In this document: piece after piece, positions 25,483-36,408 of the stretch
How positions within the stretch are numbered: position 1 is the stretch's first letter
Layout: the number at the start of each line of letters is the position of its first letter
Source: Alentia gelatinosa
Lineage: Eukaryota; Annelida; Polychaeta; Phyllodocida; Polynoidae
Reading direction: 5' to 3'
Length of the DNA stretch: 64,000 nucleotides
NCBI GenBank assembly: GCA_950022655.1
Contig: OX465579.1
Coordinates: forward strand, 43,379,950 to 43,443,949
Program-made: the position numbers and the translations under genes
The notes under the pieces: model-generated
The model's database searches: none
Told to the model about the DNA's origin: nothing
What the model saw: the letters and a program-made list of their open reading frames with translations, nothing else

Positions 25483-25488
25483 TCACAT
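25483..25488 (-). promoter_or_regulatory. Minimal start-stop upstream frame (ATGTGA) in the presumed 5' UTR
   Basis: If transcription starts about 25-30 bp below the TATA box (near 25508), the leader carries an ATG followed directly by TGA, about 60 nt before the main ATG. Start-stop elements are known to stall ribosomes in some eukaryotic leaders. Its role here is inference. Confidence 0.3.
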
Positions 25489-25532
25489 AAGCAAGGTGCG
25501 AATGTGAGTGACTCGATCGAGCGAAATGCAGG

Positions 25533-25540
25533 TATTTATA
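25533..25540 (-). promoter_or_regulatory. TATA box of the transposase gene
   Basis: TATAAATA on the minus strand within ACTATAAATACCTGC, about 108 bp upstream of the transposase ATG. It predicts a start site near 25508 and a leader of roughly 80 nt. Confidence 0.6.
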
Positions 25541-25689
25541 GTACGATGTCAACGTTCCTATGGCAACTTTATATGATTTTTTCAATTTATTTCTCCATAT
25601 TTCTTAATAATATCCACCCCCCTTGATAACCTGAGTTATTTCGGTTACTATATATTGAATATATTGGGAAAAAAATGAGTAAAAAAAAA

Positions 25690-25880
25690 AAGAAAAAAAA
25701 GGAAATAGGCAGGAATGGTTTCGGGCTGATATCCATTGATTCAGTGTTGGCTATACACAGATAGGCATGTTTTATTTCAGATTTAATAAGATATATTACC
25801 CATTTTCTACACTTCTGTGGTTGATCTTAAACTGATTCAATGCTATATATATATATTACATAGGCAGGAATCGTATGAGG
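25690..25880. repeat. Detached copy of the internal repeat block, upstream of the transposase
   Basis: AATAGGCAGGAATGG (25706), GGCTATACACAGATAGGCATG (about 25747) and TTTATTTCAGATTTAATAAG match the block at 22130-23060. A further ACATAGGCAGGAATCG follows at 25858. The repeat therefore flanks the transposase gene on both sides. A poly-A-rich run lies just before it (about 25680-25702). Confidence 0.75.
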
Positions 25881-26304
25881 CTTGCTGTAGTAGGGGCGGG
25901 AATGTAAAACTAGGGCGACCGGAAGTGTAACTCTCCGATAATGCGTTTGTTGTGGTAGTCGAAGAAAATGTAAACATCGGCGGAGAATTCGCAAATTAGT
26001 GAAAACGAAAGGGTAAGACTGCCTAAAAACTCATAAATTAGATAATATATGACTATTTTCGACTTGTGCGAGCAAGACAACCCAATCCTACGTTTTTAAA
26101 TATAAATAAACTCGTTCGTCGTTTCACTATATCGGGAAATGCTCTGTCAGGCACTCAACTCGTCCATAGGCGCGAGTCGATCTGTGCATTGTTTTATTTT
26201 TCTCCAACTTCTACTCGCAAATAATGATCTCCATGTCACTAAATAGACTAAAAATACACAAATACATTGATTTTCAACTGTTTTATTTATATATGGAACT
26301 TTTC

Positions 26305-26319
26305 TTAACCCTTTCGTGC
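26305..26319 (+). repeat. Internal TTAACCCTTT copy near the right end of the piggyBac element
   Basis: TTAACCCTTTCGTGC at 26305-26319 faces the right terminus, so 26305-26502 by itself looks like a 198-bp element with TTAACCCTTT ends. It may be a short non-autonomous element nested at the end of the larger one, or an internal terminal-repeat duplication. The outermost pair matches better (16 bp against 10 bp), which is why the larger element was called. Confidence 0.55.
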
Positions 26320-26364
26320 TTAAATCTATGAAAAAAAGGAATTTGAAAAAAACCCAACAAAAAG

Positions 26365-26490
26365 ATGCCTTAAGGCATCCTCCTGCCGTTCAGCGGTAAT
26401 GCCTTAAGGCATCTTCCTGCCGTTCAGCGGTAATGCCTTAAGGCATCCTCCTGCCGTTCAGCGGTAATGCCTTAAGGCATCCTCCTGCCG
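26365..26490. repeat. Four 34-bp palindromic units against the right end of the piggyBac element
   Basis: Units start at 26365, 26399, 26433 and 26467 (the last is partial and runs into the terminal repeat). Each contains the 14-bp perfect palindrome ATGCCTTAAGGCAT, which has TTAA at its centre, then a CCTCCTGCCGTT/CAGCGGTA spacer. Units are almost identical (one C/T change). TGCCGTT is shared with the terminal repeat, so the array may have grown from the end itself and may bind transposase. Confidence 0.85.
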
Positions 26491-26502
26491 TTAAAGGGTT
26501 AA
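26487..26502 (-). repeat. Right terminal inverted repeat and TTAA target site of the piggyBac element
   Basis: GCCGTTAAAGGG (26487-26498) then TTAA (26499-26502). It is the exact complement of the left end. Confidence 0.85.
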
Positions 26503-29500
26503 GTGGGTTAAAGGACAAACTACGAGGTCAGCATGCAGAGGTTGCAGCAGATGCAGGTCAAACCTCTCCATCACCGGAACCAGCAACACCCCGCACTGTC
26601 TAGAGGGCGTGCGTGTCTTCCCAAGTTCCTTTCCTTGAGAAGGTAAAAGCTCGCTTCCGGCGATGGCAGCCATGTCGATCCTGTTTCGAATTTCGCAGGG
26701 GCGAAGAAGATCCATAGGCCGAGCCCTCTGTAAGGTGGAGAAACCTGATGGAGAAGAAGCTGTAGGGTTAGACCCCACCGGGGCTCTCCTTCCTCTATAC
26801 CCGAATCGATCAATGCCAAAGGCCAGGGAAACGTGGGGAAGATCTGCTAAGTGTGCGCGACAGGTTTGTGCGGGATGCCTGCAAGACTGCTCGACCATAG
26901 GCTAATGTAGCATGCGGCACCGACTACGATAGGTACCGCCGGAGCTGTTGTCGTGAGAACAAGAACATCTGGCGGAGAGTGTGCTCATATGTGTTACCTT
27001 TTATGATGTATGAGTATTGACACATGTTCTGTAGAACGATAATTTATCTTACGCATAGATCCGGGCAATTTGCTGTCATGTTCAAGATGGTCCATCGAAT
27101 CTAGCACAGCATTAATATCTACACCAAATAAAATCATAAGGTCAGTCCGTAGTCGAATGGTAATTCGATTGTAAGTGTTGTAGTATTTGTGCCATGCTTT
27201 CCTGGTATTAATAGAAGTATTGGATGTCCTGGGCGAGGGAAATATCCAACAACTGAGTGCGTTCTGTTGTCCCACTCGCCGGTGAACGAGTGGGGCATTC
27301 TAATTGGGGTTTGTTCTATGTGATTAGTGAAAGCCCTGTCGGAGAAATTGATGACCGTGTCGATATTTGATGTTGGAACGATCGAAGATATTCTTTTGTA
27401 TTGTTAGCTAGGTAAGGTAATTTATAGGTTTTGTTCTAGATTTATATTTCAGAAAACCATGCGTTACATGTACATTACTATTAGTCCAATGCTCGGATTT
27501 GTTTAGATATATGTAACCCAGTACATCTTTCTCTTTTTATCTGCAACGGTTAGTACATGCTTTTATACTTCAGCTGCTTCAGTGGTCGATAGCAATAGTT
27601 ATGCTCTCGAATTCCCGATAATTAAAGGTTTGGGATTCAGCATCTATATATGTTATTGTTAAATCTCCATCTTACTTTGTTGGTATGATGTACAATGATA
27701 TCATTAGAAATAAACAATCCTCCTTCAGTCCTGCAGCTAACACATATTATCATCACGTTTTTATAGTAATACATTTTGTGTTGTTTTGGACCTCTAGAAT
27801 TCTCCGCATTCGCTTCATTGTCCTCTCATCAACCTCAGCACTCGTTGGTTTAGGCCTATTGGTAGGGTTTAACAGTTAAAGACAGTATTAAGATGAACGA
27901 GTCTGATTTTGTTTATGTTGCGTGTAGGATTAAGGTGTTGGGTGAGACTTAGGCTATAATATTAGGTAAGTACCATGGGTAAATTTTATAGTGGAGTATA
28001 CCAAAGGAGTGATTTCTCCAGGTAAAGATATCGCAAACCAATATCGTCACCATTAATCTGTAAAATATAGTGTCCCCCTCTCCTGTAGATGGCTCTGCGT
28101 GTGTCTGATAAGAGGCAGATGGAGACGAATGACCATCAAATTGTGACCTTATTCAGCTACCGGCGGCCGCTGTCTAATATCCCCGTACCATGTACACCTT
28201 CTGTAATGAGGAAAGACCTGGGTAAAATCAGAGACAGTGAAGGAGAACCCGGTCGTGTCCCTTCAGGCATTGCTGTACTTTTTAGTGTATAGAACAATTG
28301 CATCTCCACGTGGTACTACCCCAACTCATTGCTCACTCTCCAACGCTCGATAGAGCATTCAGTTCGTCCCGCATTTCTTTTATCTTTCCCGATATCTGTT
28401 ACGTATACCTTTCCACCTTTCCTTCGCTGCATTGTTACAATACTTCTTTATTCCTCCTTTACTGCCTTGTATCGTCCATCTCCAGTCCCCATTTATAAAG
28501 ATTCTTCTCTTCCTTTCCTTCCCTTCTAGACCCATTTCCCCAACCCCCTACCTTCTCGCCTCCCCTCCTTCACTCACTTCAATATGGCCATACACTTTAC
28601 ACACATAGACCCACGTCTCCGTTCTCGATGATCTCATATCCCCACCAGCAATGCCGCTTGAATCTCTGCCACAAACTTGTGCATTTTTAGAACGGACTCT
28701 TTATCTCCATGACTTCAGTCCTCCAATCGCTGTCCGGCTTCGATCCCACGTGTCTACCAACTCCTAACATCAAACATACAGCAACACATCCTGAAATAGC
28801 GATAAAAAAGTAGAAAGACCGTCTCGATGGTCTCTTAGCCGCGTCCAATTTCCCCACATGCAGACGTTTGGTGGTACCAACCCACGGAAGTGGACTCATC
28901 CAATCTCCCAAAACAAACACGTCACATACTAGGAAAAAGTCACAAACTGTCACTATGTTCAATTTCTGACCTGACGCCTTTCTCTGTGAGCCTCATACCG
29001 GAGGTACAGGAGTGTCTCCCATCTCCTCCTTCTCCACCTGCTACCACCCCAGCCTTCCAGTAAGGACCCTGACCAGCGCCGTATTGCTGGTGCTTGTTAT
29101 GGCCGGGGTTACAGGATCCAAATCAGCGTGCGGGGAATGAGCTAGCCTGGCGGGGCGCAGGCTCGATCCGCTTATCCGGGTCTCAATCACCCCGGGCCAA
29201 TCACTCCCGGCGCCCAGCGAACAACACGAGCGGCGCCCGGTCCCCTGATGAAGCCACCAGAGAAGCCACTGACGAAGCTAGGGTAGAAGCCATTCCTGAA
29301 GCCAGGTTGGGTTGGACGCTACAAATGAAGTCACAAGCTAGGCCAAGGGTGAATGTGAACTGGAAACTAGAGAGAGGATTGCCTCAATTGAGAACAGCGT
29401 GTCAGGGCTTCGACAGAATCGACATGTTAAGGTCTCTGGGAAAGCCATTACCTCAGACAGAATTGTAAGCATTGGTTGCACTAGGATAAATTCTTCGTCA

Positions 29501-29798
29501 AAAATAGCTTTTAAAGGGTCAATTAAGACACCTTCCAATATATGAAGGTACACTGGAAGACACTCAAGGAAACCACAGAATAAAGGACCATGTCTACTCC
29601 CACGTCTTCATTCGTAGGACATTCTCACTGATGCTCTGGACTACCTAACAAGGAGGAACAGTAGGCCTACCCACCATGAAACGAGAATAAAACAACCCTT
29701 TAATCCACGTTGTACCGCATTAAATCCCTTAAAACATGACAAGTCACTCTGCAGGCATAGGTCCAGATATCTCTGTTCTTGTGAATGTAGAGACAACG
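26503..29798. other. No gene supported; one long unrecognised frame and pyrimidine-rich tracts
   Basis: A minus-strand frame of 135 codons (26898 to 26491) and an overlapping plus-strand frame of 80 codons (26663-26905) lie in a GC-richer patch next to the transposon. Neither is recognised, and the first runs into the transposon terminus, so both are probably chance or repeat-derived. 28300-28590 is strongly pyrimidine-rich. A GC-rich patch lies at 29090-29260 (CCCCGGGCCAATCAC, CGGCGCCC), followed by imperfect GAAGCCA(C/T)- repeats at about 29250-29305. No recognisable exon. Confidence 0.5.
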
Positions 29799-30090
29799 TC
29801 AAGTTGTATGTTGTGGGACTTTGTAGGTTCGAGTCCCGCTTAGTTAAATTTCTCCTTCGTCCCCAGCAGTGGTAGATTTACTGCTGTATCAAAGGCCAAT
29901 CCTTCTCATACCATATCTAAGCGGTGTGGAAAGTAAAAGAACTCACCTCGGTAGATATGTAGGGGGGGGATGAGATTTCTACCTGCATTCATCACATAGA
30001 TTCGATCACCACCCTTATGGTATAAATGCACCTTGAAAAGGTCTGGTAAGGACCTAGAATTATTGACTGGACGTTAGATCAAATCAACAA
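29799..30090 (+). mobile_element. tRNA-derived SINE, family A, 5'-truncated copy
   Basis: It starts inside the tRNA-like head (GTGGGACTTTGTAGG), keeps the B box GGTTCGAGTCCC at about 29826, and continues with the body shared with the copy at 36078: AGCAGTGGTAGATTTACTGC, TATCAAAGGCCAATC, GATTCGATCACCACCC, CTGGACGTTA. It ends in a degraded CAAATCAACAACAAA tail. About 80-85% similar to the other copy by eye. It has lost the A box and so could not be transcribed from its own promoter. Confidence 0.85.
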
Positions 30091-30357
30091 CAAAAATATA
30101 AGAGGCAGTGATTACAAAATGTAGCTGTTTAATGCTAGTTTTTATACATATTGGCGATTTTATTATAATGACTACTCTCAAATATGATTAAATGCGGAAA
30201 AACCTGTTGTTGACCATAATCCTCCCTGGAAATGCCTGTGACTTATTTCTATATTTCTAAATGTGTACCTTTCTACATAGACCTAGAGACATCATTTGTG
30301 TATATGTACTGTTCCTCATTACAGATTTTTTAGTTGTTTTGTCTCCACCGTTAAAAA

Positions 30358-30359
<2 letters not shown>

Positions 30360-30393
<34 letters not shown>
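30360..30393. repeat. (AT)17 microsatellite
   Basis: About 34 bp of uninterrupted AT dinucleotides. Confidence 0.95.
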
Positions 30394-30396
<3 letters not shown>

Positions 30397-31126
30397 TCAC
30401 TTAATTTCCTGTTTTCTCGATTGCTGATTTCAGCTTTCTGACTTTAAGGAAACCCATATAAAGCCTAACACGTAAAGAATCTGAAATAAAGCCAGATTCT
30501 GAGAAGAATTAGATATTTTACTTTTCTGTTATATCAAATGAATATTTACGGTTTTCTCAGTACACTCACAGTATTTTTATCAATCATGCTTCCACTATCA
30601 CTGTCATGCTGCTGGATTAATTTCTTTCCGGGATTATTAAACCCCATAATCTGAAATATGAACAGTAAATGAACAACAATTGACCAGAGATACAGGTTTT
30701 AGTGGAGATGCGCAATTATCCGCATCCGCAAACAAGTCAAGCAGCGTTAGGAATTACACCGCATTATTTTCACATCATTCTAGCAAATTCTAATATTCTA
30801 CCCATAAGTCTTCCTTTAAATCAGCAGGGGAAGTATTTGCTTAGATTGGCATATCACTTTCAGGTAAGAGCGACTCACTCACCACCAGCTAAAGGAGAGT
30901 CGCTTAAGTGTTGAGTATAAACTTTGCCGATAGGTTCAATGGTCAGCGGTGGCGAGAGCAGTGCAAGCGGTGGTAGTGCTGGAAGGTTGATGTGACCGAA
31001 TGATCATCCCTCTCCCCCTAAACCAGTCATATCTGACCGGCCACCATTCTTAGACCCCAATACACCTCCCCATGGCCGCTGGTTATATAGCCCGACCGGA
31101 AGTGGGTAGTGCCCACCGGCTTATCT

Positions 31127-31145
31127 GCCGCCAGGAGGCGCTGAT
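31127..31145 (+). promoter_or_regulatory. CTCF-like sequence (weak)
   Basis: GCCGCCAGGAGGCGCTGAT. It differs from CCASYAGRKGGCRS at two positions. The same CCG(C/T)CAGGAGGCGC core recurs on the minus strand at 33301 and 58385. Confidence 0.3.
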
Positions 31146-33300
31146 CTGTTATCCCGGTAGGTGGCAGGGTCTGGAGGCAGTGTTCTCATTCCCCACCAGA
31201 TGTTCCGTCCTGATAAGGCGGCCCTACCTCTGACCTTACCCCCTAGAGGCCTCCTCCACGGCATGAGAGCTGGCAGGCCAGGCCGGGCTTGGATTATGAT
31301 CTCCGGAACTTCTCTATATGGATCCTTGATAGCGTGTCTGTGTGTATGATTATCGATCCGGGGGCTCTTGTAAGTAATAGCCCGTGTATTGGATCGTCCT
31401 GAGAGTTGGGGTTGGTTTACATAAAGGAAATGGAAAAATAGTGCCAGGAGTGAAGTGTCTGGTACGAGTAAATACGTGGGGAATGGAAATGGGAACCATC
31501 GAAGTCTCCATAGTATGATACGGAAAGTTTTGATGGGCCTTGAAATCGAGAATTGATAGAATTGGTGATTAGGAAAGATCAAAGACGGGAATAAGGTCCT
31601 TGAAATGATCTGTTTCTAGTTAATCTAGACCGTAATTAACTCATAATAAGATTTATATTTTTCATTGTCAGAGAGGAATAGCCTGGTGTAAGTAGATATC
31701 GAAGGTCCAGAGGAAAGGCCATGCATACTTCCACCTACCTGGGTGATTGATACTCAGCAGTCTTAAGAAAAGTTAATGAGATTCCTACAGTGCTTGTAAC
31801 TCATCCCTTTGTCGTAGAGAGGCTAATTATGGGCAGTGTAGAGGACCTCAGGATTGGGTCTCTTGTAGAAAATTGTATTTCACATGTGAGTGTGTGTGTG
31901 GGCGGGGAGGTGGGGTGAGAAGAGACCTGAACTGACACAGCGCACTGCTATCCTGCCCTCAGTCATGTTTGTAATTAGCATACTGCTGTTTTTTCCGACT
32001 TGTGTAATTAAGTCAAATAGTTAGGTTTTATTAGGGCGTGCTTGCACGCGCTAAATACATCATCTAGAGGTTACAGTGGTGACATTGAACTTTCAGTGTG
32101 CTTCCAGAAAACTATCCCTTTACTATCGGCATGCTGTTCACTGTGATAGTGAGAACAGAGCAGGGAGCCAGAGTCACAGTCTCTTAGAGCTGTGCCCAGC
32201 TGACCATGACCAATCACTCAAGACCAAAATACCTCAAGACCCACTGGTGCTTGATTTGTTTGGATCTTAGATAGGCAGTTGCAGAAATGGCAAGTTGACT
32301 GGGTGCAAATGCGTTACAGGAAACTATCCATAGGCTAAATCTGAGTTATACCTTTTAATTGTTATTCATTTTTAATAGCACGCTCATTCATCTATGATGA
32401 ACATACTATTTGCTCCTAGTTTATATGACCGACTTGCCAACAAATATAATTGTTGGGATACATGTAATCTACATATATTTCCACATTGCTATCTTTAATA
32501 TTATGAGTTAGCCTTTTGTAATATATACATATTTCATAAGCAATTTATATATGTTCAAACCAATGCAGTCCGAGTGACTAGAATGATTCATGCCCATTCT
32601 TGGCAATGCCGAAGGAGTAAATTACATGTAAAAGGAAGTCTCAGTATATGACAATGGTCCTGATGGAATTATGCAAATCCATGGGAAAGCATCAGAGCTT
32701 TAAATGATATTAGATTTAGAGCCTAGGAATCAGCTGGCTATGGTTACTTTTCTCTGGCACAAATTAATGTGAATTTCTGCCTATTGCGACGACCGTCTAA
32801 TGTTTAAAAAGCTGATAAATGGAGATGTCAGTAGGTCAGCTTCTTTGGTCAAGTTTATAGACTAGGTGGGGAACGTGGTGGCAATAAATCTATGAAAATC
32901 CAATCTTAGTGCGGTATCATATTAGTTTACCGATGTTAGGCCAGCCTTAGCGCAGTAATATTGTTAGCCAAGTTCAGCTTTGATGAATTCATGGCATTGT
33001 GCTCAAATTTTCTGACGGTGTTTATTCTGCTATGGTTAGAATACTAACGTCATATATTTCTAAGCAGACGAAATAAAAGATCCACGGCTGTAGTCTTACA
33101 AGGTTAAGTGGTTGTAGTATTGATATTTTAGAAAATCTGTAGGCGAGATTGTTCAGGCCTTGACGGCCTGGCTTTAGGTTAACATCAGGTCAGCGAGCAG
33201 AACTAGATGTGCATGCCTAACGTGGTTAAGGCTAGTTTAAGGCTGAGGTAGGAAGGGTGATACAGTTGGCGGCGCGGTGTTTTATAGAGAGAGACAGAGA

Positions 33301-33317
33301 GGCGCCTCCTGACGGTG
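33301..33317 (-). promoter_or_regulatory. CTCF-like sequence (weak)
   Basis: Minus strand reads CACCGTCAGGAGGCGCC, with the same core as 31127 and 58385. Confidence 0.3.
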
Positions 33318-35719
33318 CAGCAACAAAAGCAGACGACAAACGCGACCTGACAGAATGTCTGCGTCTGTGACAGAATACACTGACCGGTGACATGTGAGAG
33401 GGAAGAGCCAAATGAATATGGAATGAAACTGTTAGGATGACGGAGAGAATCACCGGTGAAGAAAGTGGTGTGGTAATGGGAGACAAAGAAAGACGAAGCA
33501 AAGGTAATGCCATCATTTCCAGCATGTGAAAAGAATGGAAATATTGCGAAATTATTAGGGCAGTATGAAAATGTTTTTAACAGGTCAAATAGACAGATTA
33601 CACTCACACCCTTGTCGCCACAGCAGTGATTGTACAATGAGAGTCCAACCAATATTTCCTGTAATGATAGATTAAACGTTTTCAGAATACCTAGTATACG
33701 GGTACTTGGTGTTTGATCAAGCCTGTATTGATATAGCATATGGATAAGCTCTAGTTATATACAGATATTAGACGGTTCTTACCTTCTCTCTCCAGACCTA
33801 CTACCAGCTTCATTTGCTCTCCAGTACAGCTGCTCTTCGGTTCCTCAAGCAACTCCATGCGGCCTGTTCGAGCTGCTCCCTCCATAAATCGTATTCCTTT
33901 CTCTAGCCACCCTATACCGTTCAGACAGCTTCCCAGGACTCCCTTATATGCATTCGTCTCCGGACCCAACATTCCACGTGATCCATTAACTCCCAACAAG
34001 AATTTGCAGATGGTTCGTGTTTTGCTATCGGTGTTCCGTATAGTTGCTCTTTAAAAGACAGTATTTCCCCAAATTAATCTTCGCCATAGACTAGTTATTT
34101 ATGCAACATCTCGACCTAATCTCCTTAGTGTATGTTAGAAAGAAAGAAAAGTGTTGCGCTTCATATTACAACCAGTTTACTATTGACCACACAGTTAACA
34201 CTTGATAGCACATTCTGAATCTTGCAGATTTAGCAACCCAGAAAGGCCGATGCTATATATATGTATATAATAGACCACTAGACCGGTGTCCGCTTTCACC
34301 GATCAGCCTAGCCAAAACATACTGAGCTATTTATATTATAGACACGTGAAAGCTCTCTGTAGAAAAAGGCCGATGTTACAGTGCTGACTGTGTTGAATGT
34401 TGCATATAAGAGGGCTGGAAACATAGCGTTTACGGCTCGAAAGTAGGTACTAACTAGAGAAAATATCAAATAGCCTGTAGCAAATCGATATAATATACCA
34501 CAGCTGCTGCCTAGAAAGAAAATATTCGAAATTCCAATACGTATTTGAATTCAAGGAGATACCAAAATCCTCAATGCTAACAGGTACCAAAAGGAAACCA
34601 GGGCTCATTCAGAACTTATGCTGTATTATTGATAAGCCATAGCGAGTCCACAACTAGCTTTATAAATGTTATATATCACCTGAATGTATGGCTTTCTTTA
34701 GCTGTTTGAAAGAGACATGGTGTGGCTATTTTCAATTGTATACTTCTTTAGTGGAAAGAAGATGGGACACGCATAATGAAACAGTCCACTCTATTGGTTG
34801 AATTATATAGAATGTAATAGCGAGAAATGAAAAATAATATTGGCCGGAATGAGAAACCAAAAAGGAAATATTTACAACAGCAAAAAAAGAAAAAAGATTA
34901 CATTATGTATATGCCTTTAAATACTAGTCTTTATGTTGGATGTGATGGCCAGGAAGCAGGCGCATGCGGAATGTAAGGATAGAGAAAGCGTGTAAAAATC
35001 CGAGATAGAGACAGGATTGGAGAGCGTAGCTGGCACCAGAGCTGTGCTTGGTGATTGACTCGGGCTGGGTCATTTCTCTCCCCGAGGTACTTTACGTCCA
35101 TTTATATACAGTGAGACCAGTGTTACCTTAGACAACCCTCCCCCTGTGGAGTAAATACCTGCGCATCAATCTCAAGCCTTTTGGGGGCCAGCCTGCTAAT
35201 ATTACCTTTCCGTAACCTGACCGATTATTTTGCAGTTTAATGGAGACTTTAATAATCGTCAATTTGATATTCTTTGCATTTGAAATTAAGTGAACAGTGT
35301 CACGATATTTCCAAATATATTCACCCTTTCGATATCGAATTCATATTTACTGATCAACTGTTAAGGATACCTCATCCACATCAATTCAACATCTAGTCGC
35401 CGCAAATCACCTCAGGGATTATCTGTAAGGGCTGCTGGTATCCCTGCGTTTTTCTGTTACCTTATACGTTAGTCTCTTATTTTCAGTAAGTTTTATATCT
35501 TGAACATAGTCTCTGAAATTTGAAATTAAATAAATATTGGATATGAAATATATTCCTTTGGAAATCCAATTATTACTTTACATTAATGCTGTTTGCATTC
35601 CAAGTGTCTCGTCGAAATAAATAGAGATGAAGTTAGAAGATTGAATCTGAAATTACCGTGTAAATAGTCCCAAGTCACGGCGAATCAGAAGTGTGCGTGC
35701 CGGAAGTGGCGTCCAGACG

Positions 35720-35738
35720 TCGCCACCAGGTTGCGCCA
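35720..35738 (+). promoter_or_regulatory. CTCF-like sequence
   Basis: TCGCCACCAGGTTGCGCCA. CCACCAGGTTGCGC differs from CCASYAGRKGGCRS at one position. It lies in a CpG-rich patch. Confidence 0.35.
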
Positions 35739-36077
35739 CAGACTGGCGCTGATTGTTAAGCCGGCCTTCATCAAGCTGCCTCGGCCGGCGAAATACTGCA
35801 GGGATGGGTGGAAGGGGAGGGGAAGTGATGCTGACAATCACGTTTGGCAACAACGGCAAATATTTGACAGTGTGACGCGGATATACAGCAGATATCCCAA
35901 CGGCCATACTGTGGTGCTTTACTTCCAGGGCTCCTGTATACAGCAAAGGTGTGGATTTATGGCATGAATTTAAGTCGCCTTTGACAGTCATAAGATAATG
36001 AGTAATTCAATCGCTCAATAGTTCTCTACATTATACCTTGTGTGCCGTAATTTCTTTCAATTGGGGGGGTGGGGGGC

Positions 36078-36408
36078 TGGGGAGTTAGCTCAGTGGTTAA
36101 GGCACTGGACTTGTAATCCCAAGGTTGTAGGACTTTGTGGGTTCGAGTCCCACTGCAGCCACTCTTCTCCTTCATTCCCAGCAGTGGTAGATTTACTGCA
36201 ATATCAAAGGCCAATCGTTCTCATACCATGTCTATTTGGTGTGGGAACTAAAAGAACTCTCACCTCGGTAAATGTGTAGGGGTGAGATTTCTACCTGAAT
36301 TCATTTCATAGATTCGATCACCACCCATGTGGTGTAAAAGAACCTTGAGTAAGTCTGGTGAGAACCTCTAATGGTTAACTGGACGTTAAATCAAACCAAC
36401 CAACCAAC
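36078..36408 (+). mobile_element. tRNA-derived SINE, family A, near full length (~330 bp)
   Basis: The head resembles tRNA-Thr(UGU): A box TTAGCTCAGTGGTTAAG, anticodon-loop-like CTTGTAA, B box GGGTTCGAGTCCC. A central body (AGCAGTGGTAGATTTACTGC, ATCAAAGGCCAAT, GATTCGATCACCACCC) is shared with the copy at 29799. The tail is CGTTAAATCAAACC followed by (AACC)n. A-box and B-box spacing is compatible with an RNA polymerase III promoter. This is not a functional tRNA, because acceptor and anticodon stems do not pair properly. The AACC tail implies mobilisation by a LINE with that 3' end. Confidence 0.9.

Larger units (their letters stand above)
19060..26502 (-). mobile_element. piggyBac-type DNA transposon, about 7.4 kb, probably complete
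   Basis: Both outer ends read TTAACCCTTTAACGGC going inward (19060-19075 and 26487-26502), giving the TTAA target duplication and 12-bp perfect terminal repeats (CCCTTT...) typical of piggyBac. Inside, on the minus strand, lies an intact two-exon DDE transposase (25425 to 23391). The element is much longer than the ~2.5-kb insect piggyBac because about 4.3 kb on the left is gene-free and filled with tandem repeat arrays. A short palindrome array sits against the right end. A second TTAACCCTTT lies internally at 26305. Intact terminal repeats, frame, splice sites and TATA box mean it could be autonomous and recent; this needs other copies for proof. Confidence 0.88.
30091..36077. other. No gene seen; AT repeat, CTCF-like sites and GC-rich patch inside
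   Basis: Contains an (AT)n run (30360-30393), CTCF-like matches listed separately, and a CpG-richer patch at about 35690-35960. Two overlapping minus-strand frames (178 codons, 33739 to 33203; 153 codons, 31582 to 31121) have no recognisable domain and biased, low-information composition. I consider them chance frames. Confidence 0.5.

Noticed and set aside
26365..26490. CRISPR-like array (34-bp direct repeats)
   Set aside because: Units are contiguous without unique spacers, in a eukaryotic transposon end; no cas genes exist in the window.
26491..26898. 135-codon minus-strand frame next to the transposon
   Set aside because: It runs into the terminal repeat at its 3' end and has no recognised domain; probably chance or part of an unknown repeat.
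33203..33739. 178-codon minus-strand open frame
   Set aside because: No recognisable domain, Cys/Phe/Leu/Ser-rich chance composition, and overlapped by another minus-strand frame of similar quality.
36078..36160. tRNA-Thr gene
   Set aside because: A and B boxes are good, but the acceptor and anticodon stems do not pair and a SINE body follows directly; a second copy at 29799 confirms a SINE.
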